From: Maritalea mediterranea
Lineage (GTDB): Bacteria; Pseudomonadota; Alphaproteobacteria; Rhizobiales; Devosiaceae
Assembly (NCBI RefSeq): GCF_021568695.1
Contig: NZ_JAKGTI010000002.1
Coordinates: 1 to 64,000, forward strand
DNA: 64,000 nt
Direction of reading: 5' to 3'
Shown piece after piece: positions 54,401 to 64,000 of this stretch (its first letter is position 1; each line of letters begins with the position of its first letter). The notes under the pieces are model-generated. The model ran no database searches. It had not been told where the DNA came from and saw only the letters and a list, made by a program, of their open reading frames with translations. A program made the position numbers and the translations under genes.

Positions 54401-54871
54401 TTATTCCGCCGCCGCTGGAAGATCGATTTTGCCGCCAGCAGCTTCAACAGCTGCTTGGGCACCTTTTGACGCATGGTCAACTTTAAAGGTCACTTTGGAC
54501 GCTTTAAATTCGCCGCCAGCAATCAAACGTACACCATCTTTCGCACGGCGAATAACGCCGGCTTCAACGAGTGCTTTTGCGTCGATCACGCCTTTTGCGT
54601 CAAGTTTGCCAGAATCAATCGCTGATTGAATGCGATCAAGACGAACGGCATTGAACTTTTTCGCGAACGGATTGTTAAACCCGCGCTTAGGCATTTGCTG
54701 GATCAGGTTGGTCTGCTCACCACGGAACCCGTTAACGGATACACCTGAGCGTGACTTCTGACCCTTTACACCGCGGCCACCGGTTTTGCCTTTACCAGAA
54801 CCAATACCACGACCAATGCGTGTGCGGTTCTTTGTGGCACCTTTATTGTCGGCCAACTCATTCAGTCGCAT
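54401..54871 (-). CDS. rplO: 50S ribosomal protein L15
   Basis: A 156-residue protein. MRLNELADNKGATKNRTRIGRGIGSGKGKTGGRG is the basic, glycine-rich N-terminal extension that threads into 23S rRNA. Last ribosomal gene before secY. Confidence 0.97.
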   Translation of the reverse strand: MRLNELADNKGATKNRTRIGRGIGSGKGKTGGRGVKGQKSRSGVSVNGFRGEQTNLIQQMPKRGFNNPFAKKFNAVRLDRIQSAIDSGKLDAKGVIDAKALVEAGVIRRAKDGVRLIAGGEFKASKVTFKVDHASKGAQAAVEAAGGKIDLPAAAE

Positions 54872-54886
54872 GACAAAACCCTTTTA

Positions 54887-55075
54887 TTACTTCTCGTCGA
54901 CAACGCGCACGAGATGCGAAACTTTTTTGATCATCCCACGCACAGCTGGAGTATCTTCCAGGGTGCGGCGACGATGCATCTTGTTCAAACCAAGACCAAC
55001 AAGCGTGGCACGTTGATCTTGAGTCCGGCGGATCGGGCTACCAATCTGCTCAACAGTTACTGTTTTTTCAGCCAT
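54887..55075 (-). CDS. rpmD: 50S ribosomal protein L30
   Basis: A 62-residue protein; [28 protein letters not shown] and the end [13 protein letters not shown] mark L30. Between rpsE and rplO. Confidence 0.96.
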   Translation of the reverse strand: MAEKTVTVEQIGSPIRRTQDQRATLVGLGLNKMHRRRTLEDTPAVRGMIKKVSHLVRVVDEK

Positions 55076-55107
55076 TTCTCAACTCCGTAAACGGTCAGTG
55101 GCGCGAG

Positions 55108-55650
55108 TTACGCACTCACCTGTTCGCCAACGTCAGATTCACGGCGACGACCTTGAATTTCAGAAACCTTCAAACCACGACGCGCAGCAACTGAGCGGGG
55201 GCTATCCAGATTTTTCAAAGCATCAAATGTTGCCCGAACCATGTTATATGGGTTTGCTGAGCCTTGTGACTTGGCCACAATGTCCGCAATGCCCAATGTT
55301 TCAAACACTGCACGCATTGGACCACCAGCAATGATACCTGTACCGGCAGGTGCCGCCCGCAGGAACACTTTACCCGCGCCGTGGCGACCGGCCACATCGT
55401 GGTGCAATGTACGTGCTTCGCGCAATGGTACGCGGATCATTTGACGTTTGGCTTGCTCAGTTGCCTTACGGATCGCTTCAGGCACTTCACGCGCCTTACC
55501 ATGACCGAAACCAACACGGCCCTTTTGATCACCAACCACAACAAGTGCAGCAAAGCCGAAACGACGGCCGCCTTTCACCACTTTCGCCACGCGATTGATG
55601 TGGACCAGGCGATCAACAAATTCGCTATCGCGCTCTTGATTGTCTCTCAT
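55108..55650 (-). CDS. rpsE: 30S ribosomal protein S5
   Basis: A 180-residue protein with the double-stranded RNA-binding part ([25 protein letters not shown]) and the C-terminal domain ([21 protein letters not shown]). Involved in decoding accuracy. Confidence 0.97.
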   Translation of the reverse strand: MRDNQERDSEFVDRLVHINRVAKVVKGGRRFGFAALVVVGDQKGRVGFGHGKAREVPEAIRKATEQAKRQMIRVPLREARTLHHDVAGRHGAGKVFLRAAPAGTGIIAGGPMRAVFETLGIADIVAKSQGSANPYNMVRATFDALKNLDSPRSVAARRGLKVSEIQGRRRESDVGEQVSA

Positions 55651-55702
55651 CGTCTCAACCAGTTCTCTTTAGATTCTGTTTTGTTTTGGCCATCGCGTTC
55701 AT

Positions 55703-56056
55703 CTAGAAGCGCAGCCCGCCCTCACGTGCAGCATCTGCCAATGCTTTCACGCGGCCGTGATAAAGATATTCACCACGATCGAAAATCACTTCACCAACAC
55801 CAGCTTTCACAGCGCGCTCGGCAACAAGTTTGCCAACTTCCTGTGCAGCTTGTTGGTTGCTGCCATTTTCAATCTTCAGATCTTTGTCCAAAGTTGACGC
55901 GGCAGCCAGTGTGTGGCCGGTCGTGTCATCGATGACTTGAGCATAGATATTCTTGCCCGAACGGAAAACCGACAAACGCGGACGACCGTTTGCGCGCAAA
56001 CGAATTGCGCGACGTACTCTCGCCTTGCGGCGGTCTTTGCTAGACATATTCGCCAT
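55703..56056 (-). CDS. rplR: 50S ribosomal protein L18
   Basis: A 117-residue 5S rRNA-binding protein; [33 protein letters not shown] and the end [26 protein letters not shown] are diagnostic. Confidence 0.97.
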   Translation of the reverse strand: MANMSSKDRRKARVRRAIRLRANGRPRLSVFRSGKNIYAQVIDDTTGHTLAAASTLDKDLKIENGSNQQAAQEVGKLVAERAVKAGVGEVIFDRGEYLYHGRVKALADAAREGGLRF

Positions 56057-56068
56057 TCTCTTGCGCCC

Positions 56069-56602
56069 TTACTTCTTCTTACCTTCTTTGCGGAAGATAT
56101 ATTCGTCCTCGTAACGGATACCTTTGCCTTTGTAAGGCTCTGGTGGCCGGAACTCACGGATATTGGCAGCAACCTGCCCAACCGCTTGTTTATCAATGCC
56201 TGACACAATCACTTCAGTGGGTTGTGGTGCTTCGAATTTAATGCCTTCAGGTGCCTTGACAATCACATCATGTGAAAAGCCAAGAGCCAATTTCAGGTCA
56301 TTGCCTTGCATCTGTGCACGAAAACCAACACCGTTGATTGTCAGCTTCTTCGAAAAGCCCTCTTTCACACCAGTGACGATATTGTTCACCAATGTGCGTG
56401 ACATACCCCAAGCAGAACGCGCTTCTTTGCTATCGTTCACAGGGTCGACCTGGACACCCTCGTCGGTCTGTTTAACTGTCACCAAGTCAACCAAATCAAC
56501 AGACAATTCGCCCTTAGGGCCCTTTGCCTTAACAGTCTGGCCGTCGATTGTGACCGTCACGCCATCTAAAAGGGCGACTGGTTTCTTGCCAATACGCGAC
56601 AT
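56069..56602 (-). CDS. rplF: 50S ribosomal protein L6
   Basis: A 177-residue protein with two similar domains; [15 protein letters not shown] and [20 protein letters not shown] near the C-terminus are typical. Confidence 0.97.
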   Translation of the reverse strand: MSRIGKKPVALLDGVTVTIDGQTVKAKGPKGELSVDLVDLVTVKQTDEGVQVDPVNDSKEARSAWGMSRTLVNNIVTGVKEGFSKKLTINGVGFRAQMQGNDLKLALGFSHDVIVKAPEGIKFEAPQPTEVIVSGIDKQAVGQVAANIREFRPPEPYKGKGIRYEDEYIFRKEGKKK

Positions 56603-56662
56603 GTTCTTTTGCCTTTTCGGTTCAAACCGTAGCTTAATAGTGAGATCAGTGTGTTTAACGCC

Positions 56663-57061
56663 TTAAAAGACGCGACACAACACTTCACCACCAACGTTAT
56701 TTTGACGTGCTTCATGATCAGCCATCACACCTTTAGGTGTTGAAACAATGGAAACCCCGAGGCCGTTCGCAACTTGTGGAATGTTCTTCACAGAAGCGTA
56801 CACACGACGACCTGGCTTCGAAACACGTTGGATTTCGCGGATCACTGGTTGATTGTCGAGATATTTCAACTCAACATTATACTCAGCAGAGCCGTTTTCA
56901 AATTCGGTCACGCTATAGCCGCGAATAAAGCCCTCAGACTTCAAAACGTCCAAAACACGTGCCCGCAATTTAGATGCAGGTGTTGTTACACTTGTCCGGT
57001 TGCGCATTTGGGCATTCCGGATACGTGTCAACATATCACCAAGCGGATCAGTAAAACTCAT
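56663..57061 (-). CDS. rpsH: 30S ribosomal protein S8
   Basis: A 132-residue protein; [29 protein letters not shown] and [23 protein letters not shown] are S8 signatures. In enterobacteria it represses its own operon by binding mRNA; not tested here. Confidence 0.97.
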   Translation of the reverse strand: MSFTDPLGDMLTRIRNAQMRNRTSVTTPASKLRARVLDVLKSEGFIRGYSVTEFENGSAEYNVELKYLDNQPVIREIQRVSKPGRRVYASVKNIPQVANGLGVSIVSTPKGVMADHEARQNNVGGEVLCRVF

Positions 57062-57074
57062 CGCTTATGTCTCC

Positions 57075-57380
57075 TTACCAGCTCGACTTGACGAGGCCAG
57101 GAATCTTACCTTGGTTACCCAATTCACGTAACGAAATACGTGACATTTTGAGTTTCCGGTAATAGCCACGTGGCCGACCTGTAACTTCACAACGATTGCG
57201 TACACGAACAGCTGCACTGTTGCGTGGCAATTCAGCCAACTTCAATGTTGCAGCGAAACGTTCTTCAATAGGAAGAGAACGATCGTCAACAATCGCCTTC
57301 AGAGAAGCACGCTTAGCGGCATATTTATCTGCCAGCCGACGCTTTTTCTCATTATTTTCTACGGCGCTTTTCTTTGCCAT
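57075..57380 (-). CDS. rpsN: 30S ribosomal protein S14, zinc-free long form
   Basis: A 101-residue protein; [13 protein letters not shown] and [22 protein letters not shown]. The CxxC pairs of the zinc-binding short form are missing, so this is the long form. Confidence 0.97.
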   Translation of the reverse strand: MAKKSAVENNEKKRRLADKYAAKRASLKAIVDDRSLPIEERFAATLKLAELPRNSAAVRVRNRCEVTGRPRGYYRKLKMSRISLRELGNQGKIPGLVKSSW

Positions 57381-57415
57381 CTTCTTTGATCCTTATTCGA
57401 TCGTCTCGTTCGTCA

Positions 57416-57970
57416 CTACTGACGGAACGGGAAGTTAAAGCCTTTAAGAAGCGCCAGGGCTTCTTCATCGGTATTTGCAGTGGTGCACACAATAATGTCC
57501 ATCCCCCACATTTGATCAACTTGGTCATAATTGATCTCAGGGAAAACGATGTGTTCTTTAATGCCCATTGCAAAATTGCCGCGGCCGTCAAAGCTTTTTG
57601 GGTTCAAGCCACGAAAGTCCCGAACGCGAGGCAAAGCAATGTTCACCAAACGATCAACAAATTCGTACATACGTGTCTTGCGCAAAGTCACTTTCACGCC
57701 CAAAGGCATTTCTTCACGAACTTTAAAGCCCGCAATAGACTTTTTCGCATACGTAATAACAGGCTTTTGACCAGCGATTGCTTCCATGTCAGCCAAGGCG
57801 GATTTAACCTTCTTGGTGTCATTAACAGCTTCGCCAACACCCATGTTCAATACCACTTTTTCCAACTTTGGAACTTGCAAGTGGTTCTGGTAATTAAACT
57901 GGTCAGTCAGGCCAGCGCGCACCACATCATTATAATGTGTGCGCAGACGTGGGACGTAATTCTCAGCCAT
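57416..57970 (-). CDS. rplE: 50S ribosomal protein L5
   Basis: A 184-residue 5S rRNA-binding protein; [45 protein letters not shown] and the C-terminal [16 protein letters not shown]. It overlaps the rplX end by 8 bases. Confidence 0.97.
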   Translation of the reverse strand: MAENYVPRLRTHYNDVVRAGLTDQFNYQNHLQVPKLEKVVLNMGVGEAVNDTKKVKSALADMEAIAGQKPVITYAKKSIAGFKVREEMPLGVKVTLRKTRMYEFVDRLVNIALPRVRDFRGLNPKSFDGRGNFAMGIKEHIVFPEINYDQVDQMWGMDIIVCTTANTDEEALALLKGFNFPFRQ

Positions 57971-58277
57971 CGATCACATCTCCTGAGCGCTTAGCAACGC
58001 GCTTCTTCTCGCCATCCTTGACCACAAAACCAACGCGAGTTGGCTTGTTTTCTTTCGGGTCAACCAATGCAATGTTTGACAAATGAATTGGCGCTTCTTT
58101 GTTTAAGATGCCGCCTTCACTTGTTTGGCTTGCACGTTGATGACGTTTCACCAAATTCACACCTTGAACAACGGCGCGGTTCTCAGCTGGCGCAACGCGC
58201 AAAACTTCACCAGTCTTGCCTTTGTCGCGGCCAGTCAACACGATAACCTTGTCGCCCTTTTTAATTTTGGCAGCCAT
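57963..58277 (-). CDS. rplX: 50S ribosomal protein L24
   Basis: A 104-residue assembly initiator with a KOW motif at the N-terminus ([21 protein letters not shown]) and VNLVKRHQR. Confidence 0.97.
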   Translation of the reverse strand: MAAKIKKGDKVIVLTGRDKGKTGEVLRVAPAENRAVVQGVNLVKRHQRASQTSEGGILNKEAPIHLSNIALVDPKENKPTRVGFVVKDGEKKRVAKRSGDVIDG

Positions 58278-58279
58278 GG

Positions 58280-58648
58280 TTACAGCACCTCCGGCGCAAG
58301 TGAGACAATCTTCATGTGGCTCTTTGAGCGCAATTCACGAGGAACTGGTCCAAAGATACGTGTGCCGATTGGCTCTTTATTGTTGTTCACCAAAACCGCT
58401 GCGTTGCGGTCAAAACGGATCACGGTACCATCAGGGCGGCGAATATCTTTCGCTGTACGCACAACTACTGCGCGCATCACTTGACCCTTCTTAACGCGGC
58501 CACGCGGAATAGCTTCTTTCACGGACACAACAATGATGTCGCCCACAGAAGCGTACTTACGCTTGGAACCGCCCAGCACCTTGATGCACATAACACGACG
58601 TGCGCCGGAATTATCCGCGACATCGAGATTCGTCTGCATCTGAATCAT
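58280..58648 (-). CDS. rplN: 50S ribosomal protein L14
   Basis: A 122-residue protein; [33 protein letters not shown] is unmistakable. First gene of the spc operon; 75 bases separate it from rpsQ, room for a promoter. Confidence 0.98.
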   Translation of the reverse strand: MIQMQTNLDVADNSGARRVMCIKVLGGSKRKYASVGDIIVVSVKEAIPRGRVKKGQVMRAVVVRTAKDIRRPDGTVIRFDRNAAVLVNNNKEPIGTRIFGPVPRELRSKSHMKIVSLAPEVL

Positions 58649-58723
58649 GACTGGTTGCCTTCTATACTTTGGTTGATTCTACACAACCGATTTTCAACAT
58701 TCATTCCGATATTCAAAAGCTCT

Positions 58724-58960
58724 TTACGAAGCTTGAATAACGGCCCATCTTTTATTCTTTGAAATTGGTGCACATTCCTGAATTTGAACGATATCACCAA
58801 TTTTGGCCGCATTCGCTTCGTCATGCGCCTGATATTTTTTTGAACGACGAACTGTCTTTTTCAAAAGTGGGTGCGTAAAACGGCGTTCAACACGTACCAC
58901 AACAGTTTTCTCGTTCTTGTCAGAGACCACAGTCCCTTGCAATATACGCTTTGGCATCAA
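58724..58960 (-). CDS. rpsQ: 30S ribosomal protein S17
   Basis: A 78-residue OB-fold protein; [29 protein letters not shown] and the end [13 protein letters not shown]. Final gene of the S10 operon. Confidence 0.97.
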   Translation of the reverse strand: MMPKRILQGTVVSDKNEKTVVVRVERRFTHPLLKKTVRRSKKYQAHDEANAAKIGDIVQIQECAPISKNKRWAVIQAS

Positions 58961-58967
58961 AACGCTC

Positions 58968-59165
58968 CTACTGGCCTGCTACGCTTTTTTCGCGCAGGAT
59001 GGTCTTAATCCGTGCAATGTCGCGGCGAACTTGCCGAACACGCGCGGTATTTTCAAGCTGCTGGGTTGCGCGTTGAAAACGCAGATTGAACTGCTCTTTT
59101 TTCAAATCAACCAACTCTTGCTTTAGCTCGTCTGCGGTTTTTGTCCGCACTTCACTCGCATTCAT
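58968..59165 (-). CDS. rpmC: 50S ribosomal protein L29
   Basis: A 65-residue two-helix protein at the tunnel exit; [43 protein letters not shown] is the family pattern. Confidence 0.97.
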   Translation of the reverse strand: MNASEVRTKTADELKQELVDLKKEQFNLRFQRATQQLENTARVRQVRRDIARIKTILREKSVAGQ

Positions 59166-59177
59166 GAGACGTGCCCC

Positions 59178-59591
59178 TTAGTCCGCAATACGGGTAACAA
59201 CCCGTGTTTTGATCGGCAATTTCATTGCTGCCAAGCGCAAGGCTTCGCGTGCAACTTCGTCCGACACACCATCAATTTCAAACATCACCCGACCAGGCTT
59301 AACCCGAGCGGCCCAATAATCTGGTGAGCCTTTACCTTTACCCATCCGAACTTCTGTCGGCTTGGAGCTGACAGGTACGTCTGGGAATACACGGATCCAA
59401 ACACGACCGGCACGCTTCATGTGACGGGTCATTGCACGACGTGCAGCTTCGATCTGACGTGATGTAATACGCTCAGGCTCTTGAGCTTTAAGGCCATGAG
59501 ACCCAAAGTTCAATGTAAAACCACCCTTGGCTGCACCATGGATGCGGCCTTTGTGCATTTTACGGAATTTTGTACGTTTAGGTTGCAGCAT
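59178..59591 (-). CDS. rplP: 50S ribosomal protein L16
   Basis: A 137-residue protein; [19 protein letters not shown] and [20 protein letters not shown]. Helps place the A-site tRNA. Confidence 0.98.
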   Translation of the reverse strand: MLQPKRTKFRKMHKGRIHGAAKGGFTLNFGSHGLKAQEPERITSRQIEAARRAMTRHMKRAGRVWIRVFPDVPVSSKPTEVRMGKGKGSPDYWAARVKPGRVMFEIDGVSDEVAREALRLAAMKLPIKTRVVTRIAD

Positions 59592-59605
59592 GATAAGTTA
59601 ACTCC

Positions 59606-60328
59606 TTAGCCTGCAGCCTGCTGACGACGCTGACGCTGAGGCTTTTTATCGCCACCACCGCTAGCTTCAATCGCACGACGCTCGTGTGCCATTGGGTCAT
59701 GTTCCAGAATTTCGCCTTTGGAAATCCAAACCTTGATCCCGATGATCCCGAATGTAGTTTCAGCTTCCGCGGTGCCGTAATCAATGTCAGCACGCAAAGT
59801 GTGCAAAGACACACGGCCCTCACGGTACCATTCAGTCCGCGCAATATCTGCGCCGCCCAAACGACCCGCAACGTTCACCCGGATGCCCTCGGCGCCCATG
59901 CGCATCGCAGTTTGCACTGCACGCTTCATGGCACGACGGAAGGAAACACGACGCTCAAGCTGTTGCGCAATACCCTGAGCAACAAGGTTCGCATCTGTCT
60001 CAGGCTTACGTACTTCAACAATGTTGATGTGTACTTCTGAGTCAGTGAAACGGCGAATTTTGTTGCGCAGCTTTTCAATGTCCGCACCTTTTTTACCGAT
60101 CACAATGCCAGGACGCGCTGTGTGAATAGACACGCGGCATTTACGGTGGGGGCGCTCAATGACGATTTTAGAAACCGCAGCTTGCTTGAGATCTTTTTCA
60201 AGCATCTTACGGATCTTCAAATCTTCCTGCAACAAGCTACCATATTCACCTTTGTTGGCGAACCAGCGGCTGTCCCATGTCCGGTTAACACCAAGACGGA
60301 AACCGATTGGATTAATCTTGTGACCCAT
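59606..60328 (-). CDS. rpsC: 30S ribosomal protein S3
   Basis: A 240-residue protein with a KH domain ([17 protein letters not shown]) and the C-terminal domain around [32 protein letters not shown] basic Gln/Arg-rich tail follows. Overlaps rplV by one base. Confidence 0.98.
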   Translation of the reverse strand: MGHKINPIGFRLGVNRTWDSRWFANKGEYGSLLQEDLKIRKMLEKDLKQAAVSKIVIERPHRKCRVSIHTARPGIVIGKKGADIEKLRNKIRRFTDSEVHINIVEVRKPETDANLVAQGIAQQLERRVSFRRAMKRAVQTAMRMGAEGIRVNVAGRLGGADIARTEWYREGRVSLHTLRADIDYGTAEAETTFGIIGIKVWISKGEILEHDPMAHERRAIEASGGGDKKPQRQRRQQAAG

Positions 60329-60708
60329 TATGCGGCCTCCTCGACTTCACGAACTACGATGGTCAAATGTGAGAAAGGCTTCAAAATCTTACCCACACGG
60401 CCACGAGCCCGCGGACGGAAACGCTTCATGACCAATGATTTGCCGACATAAGCTTCAGCAACAACCAGTGAGTCTGTGTCCAGACCGTGATTGTTCTCAG
60501 CATTGGCAATGGCGCTTTCCAACGTCTTTTTCACATCTTTTGCAATGCGCTTTTGAGAAAAGGTGAGTTCAGCCAAAGCCTTCTCAACCTTTTTACCCCG
60601 GATAGCGCTTGCAACAAGGTTCAATTTCTGAGGGCTCGTGCGCAACATGCGCAACACGGCCCGCGCCTCATTGTCTTTAAGCGTACGCTCACGCTTTGGC
60701 TTACCCAT
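60328..60708 (-). CDS. rplV: 50S ribosomal protein L22
   Basis: A 126-residue protein; [27 protein letters not shown] and the tunnel loop around [14 protein letters not shown]. Confidence 0.97.
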   Translation of the reverse strand: MGKPKRERTLKDNEARAVLRMLRTSPQKLNLVASAIRGKKVEKALAELTFSQKRIAKDVKKTLESAIANAENNHGLDTDSLVVAEAYVGKSLVMKRFRPRARGRVGKILKPFSHLTIVVREVEEAA

Positions 60709-60710
60709 TG

Positions 60711-60989
60711 TTACTTCCTCTTCGCCTTTTTGTCGGCGCCGTGGCCATAATAGGTACGAGATGGTGCGAATTCACCAAACTTGTGACCGATCATTTCCTC
60801 AGTTACGAGAACTGGTACGTGCTTCTGGCCGTTGTAAACACCAAAGTTGAGGCCCACAAACTGTGGCAAAATCGTTGAGCGACGGCTCCAGATTTTGATC
60901 ACTTCGTGACGGCCGGACTCACGGACTTTCTCCGCTTTTTTGATCAGATATCCGTCAACAAACGGACCTTTCCAAACAGAACGTGCCAT
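60711..60989 (-). CDS. rpsS: 30S ribosomal protein S19
   Basis: A 92-residue protein; [19 protein letters not shown] and [25 protein letters not shown]. Confidence 0.98.
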   Translation of the reverse strand: MARSVWKGPFVDGYLIKKAEKVRESGRHEVIKIWSRRSTILPQFVGLNFGVYNGQKHVPVLVTEEMIGHKFGEFAPSRTYYGHGADKKAKRK

Positions 60990-60995
60990 AGTGAC

Positions 60996-61835
60996 CTACC
61001 TGCCCTTTTTCTGATGACGTGAACGAACAATAAATTTGTCCGTTTGTTTATTAGAGCGTGTACGCTTGCCCTTAGTTGGCTTACCCCAAGGTGTCACTGG
61101 GTGACGACCACCAGAGGTCCGGCCCTCACCACCACCATGGGGGTGGTCAATCGGGTTCATGGCCACACCACGAACCTGAGGACGCTTGCCCAACCAACGC
61201 TTACGACCAGCTTTACCCAAATTGGTGTTTGAGTGGTCTGCGTTGGAAACGGCGCCAACAGTGGCCATGCAAGAACCTGGCACCAAACGGGTTTCACCTG
61301 AGTTCAACCGCAAGATCGCCATGCCCTGGTCACGTCCAACATATTGAACATAAGTACCGGCAGAACGTGCAATCTGACCGCCTTTCAAAGGCTTCATCTC
61401 AACGTTGTGCACAATGGTACCCACTGGCATTTTTTCCAATGGCATCGCATTGCCTGGCTTCACATCAACATTGTTGCGTGAGGCCACAACCTGGTCACCG
61501 GCAGCCAAACGCTGTGGCGCCAAGATGTAGGCTTGCTCGCCATCATCATAATTTACAAGTGCGATGAACGCCGTGCGGTTTGGATCATATTCCAAACGCT
61601 CTACCGTACCGACAACGTCATATTTGCGACGCTTAAAGTCGATCATCCGGTAGGCACGCTTCACACCACCGCCCTGACGACGCATAGTAATACGGCCAGA
61701 ATTGTTGCGACCGCCCTTGCTTGTCAGACCTTCAGTCAATTTCTTGACTGGACCGCCCTTCCAAAGTCCTGAACGGTTCACACCGATCAGCGCACGTTGG
61801 CCTGGCGAGGTTGGATTATATTGCTTCAAAGCCAT
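60996..61835 (-). CDS. rplB: 50S ribosomal protein L2
   Basis: A 279-residue core protein near the peptidyl transferase centre; [34 protein letters not shown] and [29 protein letters not shown], including the universally conserved His. Confidence 0.98.
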   Translation of the reverse strand: MALKQYNPTSPGQRALIGVNRSGLWKGGPVKKLTEGLTSKGGRNNSGRITMRRQGGGVKRAYRMIDFKRRKYDVVGTVERLEYDPNRTAFIALVNYDDGEQAYILAPQRLAAGDQVVASRNNVDVKPGNAMPLEKMPVGTIVHNVEMKPLKGGQIARSAGTYVQYVGRDQGMAILRLNSGETRLVPGSCMATVGAVSNADHSNTNLGKAGRKRWLGKRPQVRGVAMNPIDHPHGGGEGRTSGGRHPVTPWGKPTKGKRTRSNKQTDKFIVRSRHQKKGR

Positions 61836-61852
61836 TTTCTAATCTTTCCTGC

Positions 61853-62146
61853 CTATAGTCCGGTCGCAATGTCAATTGACTGACCTTCAGCCAATGTCAC
61901 AATTGCTTTCTTCACGTCTTTGCGCTGACCGATACGGCCGCGGAAACGCTTTTCCTTGCCTTTGCGGACCAATGTGTTGACGGCTTTCACCTTTACAGAG
62001 AACAAACCTTCAACCGCTGCCTTGATTTCAGGCTTGGTCGCATCAATCGCAACGTCAAACACAACTTGGTTGTGCTCAGACGCATAGGTGGACTTTTCAG
62101 TCACAACCGGATTGCGAATAATATCGTATGCTTTCACCATGCTCAT
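61853..62146 (-). CDS. rplW: 50S ribosomal protein L23
   Basis: A 97-residue protein docking trigger factor and [29 protein letters not shown]. Overlaps the rplD stop by 4 bases. Confidence 0.97.
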   Translation of the reverse strand: MSMVKAYDIIRNPVVTEKSTYASEHNQVVFDVAIDATKPEIKAAVEGLFSVKVKAVNTLVRKGKEKRFRGRIGQRKDVKKAIVTLAEGQSIDIATGL

Positions 62147-62763
62147 GAGAAACGAGCCTCCAAGCTTTCCAAAGCAGCTTTGGTCAACACCAGTTTAGTG
62201 CGACGCAAAATGTCATAAACATTGATGCCCTGGGCTGGCAGCACGTCGATGTGACCAATGTTCCGCGCTGCAAGCGCAAAATTTTGATCCAACTCAGAAC
62301 CGCCAATAATAAGCGCATTGTCCAAGCCCAACTCGCCAAATGCCTTTTTCAAAGCAGATGTCTTGCCGTCTTTGCTTTCGGCTTTGTCCAAAATGACCAA
62401 ATCGCCAGATTTCGCTTTTGAAGACAATGCATGTTTCAAGGCCAAAGCCCGCATCTTCTTCGGCAACTCAATCGCATGTGAGCGAGGAGTTGGGCCGAAT
62501 GCACGACCACCACCACGGAAAATTGGAACCTTGCGGTTACCGTGACGTGCGCCGCCTGAACCTTTTTGGCGCACAAATTTCTTTGTGGTGCCGCGGATTT
62601 CAGCGCGGTTTTTCACATCATGCGTGCCAGCCATTTTCTTCAATTGCTGGTAACGCACCATGCGGTGCAAAATGTCCTGACGCGGCTCAAGACCGAATAC
62701 GTCATCTGACAAAGTCACTTTGCCGGCAGATTTGCCATCAAGAGATACAACTGAAAGTTCCAT
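62143..62763 (-). CDS. rplD: 50S ribosomal protein L4
   Basis: A 206-residue protein with the tunnel loop [34 protein letters not shown]. In enterobacteria L4 attenuates the S10 operon; no such leader can be assigned here. Overlaps rplC by one base. Confidence 0.97.
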   Translation of the reverse strand: MELSVVSLDGKSAGKVTLSDDVFGLEPRQDILHRMVRYQQLKKMAGTHDVKNRAEIRGTTKKFVRQKGSGGARHGNRKVPIFRGGGRAFGPTPRSHAIELPKKMRALALKHALSSKAKSGDLVILDKAESKDGKTSALKKAFGELGLDNALIIGGSELDQNFALAARNIGHIDVLPAQGINVYDILRRTKLVLTKAALESLEARFS

Positions 62764-63473
62764 TATTCAGCACTCCCTTCCACAACGGCTTCGCCTGAAG
62801 CAACCTTGAATGAACCCGGTGTTGGAGCGTCTGCAGATGCTGGCTTCTTCACCGCATCGCGAACCATAATCCAACCACCTTTTGAACCTGGCACAGAACC
62901 CTGAACCATGATCAAGCCACGCTCAACATCAACTTTCACAACCTTGAGGTTCTGAGTTGTTGTCCGAACAGCGCCCATGTGACCAGCCATCTTCTTACCT
63001 TTGAAGACTTTACCTGGATCCTGACACTGACCGGTTGAACCGTGTGCACGGTGAGAGATAGACACACCGTGAGTGGCGCGCATACCGCCAAAATTGTGAC
63101 GCTTCATAGCACCGGCAAAACCTTTACCGATAGATGTGCCTGAAACATCCACAAATTGGCCAACATGGAAGTGATCAGCCAGCATTTCGGCGCCAACTTC
63201 AATCATGTTGTCTTCGGAAACGCGGAATTCCGCAACTTTCCGTTTGGGTTCAACTTTTGCAACGGCAAAGTGCCCACGGGCTGCTTTGCTTACATTCTTC
63301 ACTTTGGCTGTACCCGCACCCAATTGGAGTGCTGTATAACCATTTTTGTCCGCCGTCCGCTGAGCGACAACTTGGCAGTTCTGAAGACCAAGAACCGTTA
63401 CAGGGACATCTCTGCCCTCTTCTGTAAAGATCCGGGTCATGCCCAGCTTCTGTGCGATCACACCTGAACGCAT
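62763..63473 (-). CDS. rplC: 50S ribosomal protein L3
   Basis: A 236-residue protein; [20 protein letters not shown] and the central loop [36 protein letters not shown] that reaches toward the peptidyl transferase centre. Confidence 0.97.
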   Translation of the reverse strand: MRSGVIAQKLGMTRIFTEEGRDVPVTVLGLQNCQVVAQRTADKNGYTALQLGAGTAKVKNVSKAARGHFAVAKVEPKRKVAEFRVSEDNMIEVGAEMLADHFHVGQFVDVSGTSIGKGFAGAMKRHNFGGMRATHGVSISHRAHGSTGQCQDPGKVFKGKKMAGHMGAVRTTTQNLKVVKVDVERGLIMVQGSVPGSKGGWIMVRDAVKKPASADAPTPGSFKVASGEAVVEGSAE

Positions 63474-63496
63474 CGGTTTACACCTTTTCTAAAGTT

Positions 63497-63805
63497 CTAA
63501 AGTTTGATCTCGACGTCCACACCGGCCGCCAAGTCCAACTTCATAAGCGCATCCACTGTCTGTGGAGTAGGCTCCACAATGTCCAAAAGACGCTTGTGAG
63601 TCCGAATTTCAAATTGTTCGCGGCTCTTCTTATTGACGTGCGGCGAACGGTTGACAGTGTATTTCTCAATTCGTGTAGGCAAAGGGATTGGGCCACGAAC
63701 CTGAGCGCCTGTGCGCTTGGCTGTGTTCACAATCTCATGCGTTGAGCTATCGAGGACTCGATGATCGAACGCTTTCAGCCGAATACGAATGTTTTGACCA
63801 TTCAT
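63497..63805 (-). CDS. rpsJ: 30S ribosomal protein S10
   Basis: A 102-residue protein, also the NusE antitermination factor; [21 protein letters not shown] and [29 protein letters not shown]. First gene of the S10 operon, 67 bases after tuf. Confidence 0.98.
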   Translation of the reverse strand: MNGQNIRIRLKAFDHRVLDSSTHEIVNTAKRTGAQVRGPIPLPTRIEKYTVNRSPHVNKKSREQFEIRTHKRLLDIVEPTPQTVDALMKLDLAAGVDVEIKL

Positions 63806-63872
63806 GTCGATGTTTCCCGAAAAAGACGCTGCGGCGCTCTATAAGAACGCCGCACAGCGCTTGTAAAATTTA

Positions 63873-64000
63873 CTACTCGATGATTTTGGCAACAACGCCG
63901 GCGCCCACGGTGCGGCCGCCTTCGCGGATCGCAAAGCGCAACTGCTCTTCCATCGCGATCGGCACGATCAACTCAACATTGACCTCAACACGGTCACCAG
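63873..64000 (-). CDS. tuf: Elongation factor Tu, C-terminal part (cut by window edge)
   Basis: The last 42 codons read [19 protein letters not shown] ... [20 protein letters not shown] and stop, the C-terminal barrel of EF-Tu. The gene continues beyond the window. tuf immediately upstream of rpsJ is the usual str-S10 arrangement of alphaproteobacteria. Confidence 0.97.
   Translation of the reverse strand, partial: GDRVEVNVELIVPIAMEEQLRFAIREGGRTVGAGVVAKIIE

Noticed and set aside
61836-63872. L4-type attenuation leader for the S10 operon
   Set aside because: Only 67 bases separate tuf and rpsJ and no suitable stem-loop set is visible, so nothing supports the enterobacterial mechanism here.
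1-64000. CRISPR array or direct-repeat clusters
   Set aside because: No regularly spaced direct repeats of 24-40 bases were seen; the repeated units found are dispersed or palindromic.

Overview
This 64 kb window is chromosomal DNA of an alphaproteobacterium, most likely of the order Hyphomicrobiales (Rhizobiales). The evidence is the str-S10-spc-alpha ribosomal gene order with adk after secY, an ATP12-type chaperone gene beside HAD, RluC and CrcB genes, many TRAP, ABC and hydantoinase genes, and short palindromes with a CTTGA core of the kind scattered through alphaproteobacterial genomes. A genus cannot be named from sequence reading alone.

Layout. (1) 1-8.2 kb is an accessory region. It holds the end of an IS3-like element that cuts off the 3' part of an MmeI-type DNA methyltransferase gene, a secreted nuclease-like protein, two proteins with HEPN-like R-N-x3-H motifs, and a pair of exported proteins of unknown function. 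(2) 8.2-15.3 kb is a catabolic cluster for fructosamine (Amadori) compounds: a GntR/HutC regulator, an EamA transporter, an ABC permease, an FAD amine oxidase and a binding protein on one side, and frlB-frlD diverging from it. Two identical 11-bp palindromes in inverse orientation lie in the divergent promoter region. (3) 15.7-26 kb holds an aldo-keto reductase, an ATP-dependent hydantoinase pair (hyuA-hyuB) with an FAD oxidoreductase, a divergent TRAP transporter and a DeoR regulator. (4) 26.4-31.7 kb has an amino acid permease and a copper/redox operon: two small secreted proteins, a cytochrome c' with a methionine-rich insert, a diheme cytochrome c and a multicopper oxidase. (5) 31.8-35.5 kb is a small island. 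It starts inside an L,D-transpeptidase gene that it truncates, carries two linked genes of unknown function and the relic of a DUF2971 gene, and ends at tRNA-Leu(GAG).

(6) 35.7-49.7 kb is mostly core genome: a small FliN-like protein, lipB, a membrane protein with a histone-H1-like tail, a 1007-residue kinase/M23/aminotransferase fusion, rimO, folP-folB-folK, a cluster of four palindromes, the ATP12 chaperone, HAD phosphatase, RluC-like synthase, crcB, rarA and a DegP-type protease. (7) 49.8-64 kb is the ribosomal protein supercluster read on the minus strand, from tuf (cut by the window edge) through rpsJ to rplQ, closed by a strong bidirectional terminator.

The best candidates for new biology are the island at 32.36-35.26 kb, the fructosamine cluster with its paired operators, and the methionine-rich cytochrome c' of the copper operon. 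No CRISPR array, rRNA, prophage or integrase gene was seen.
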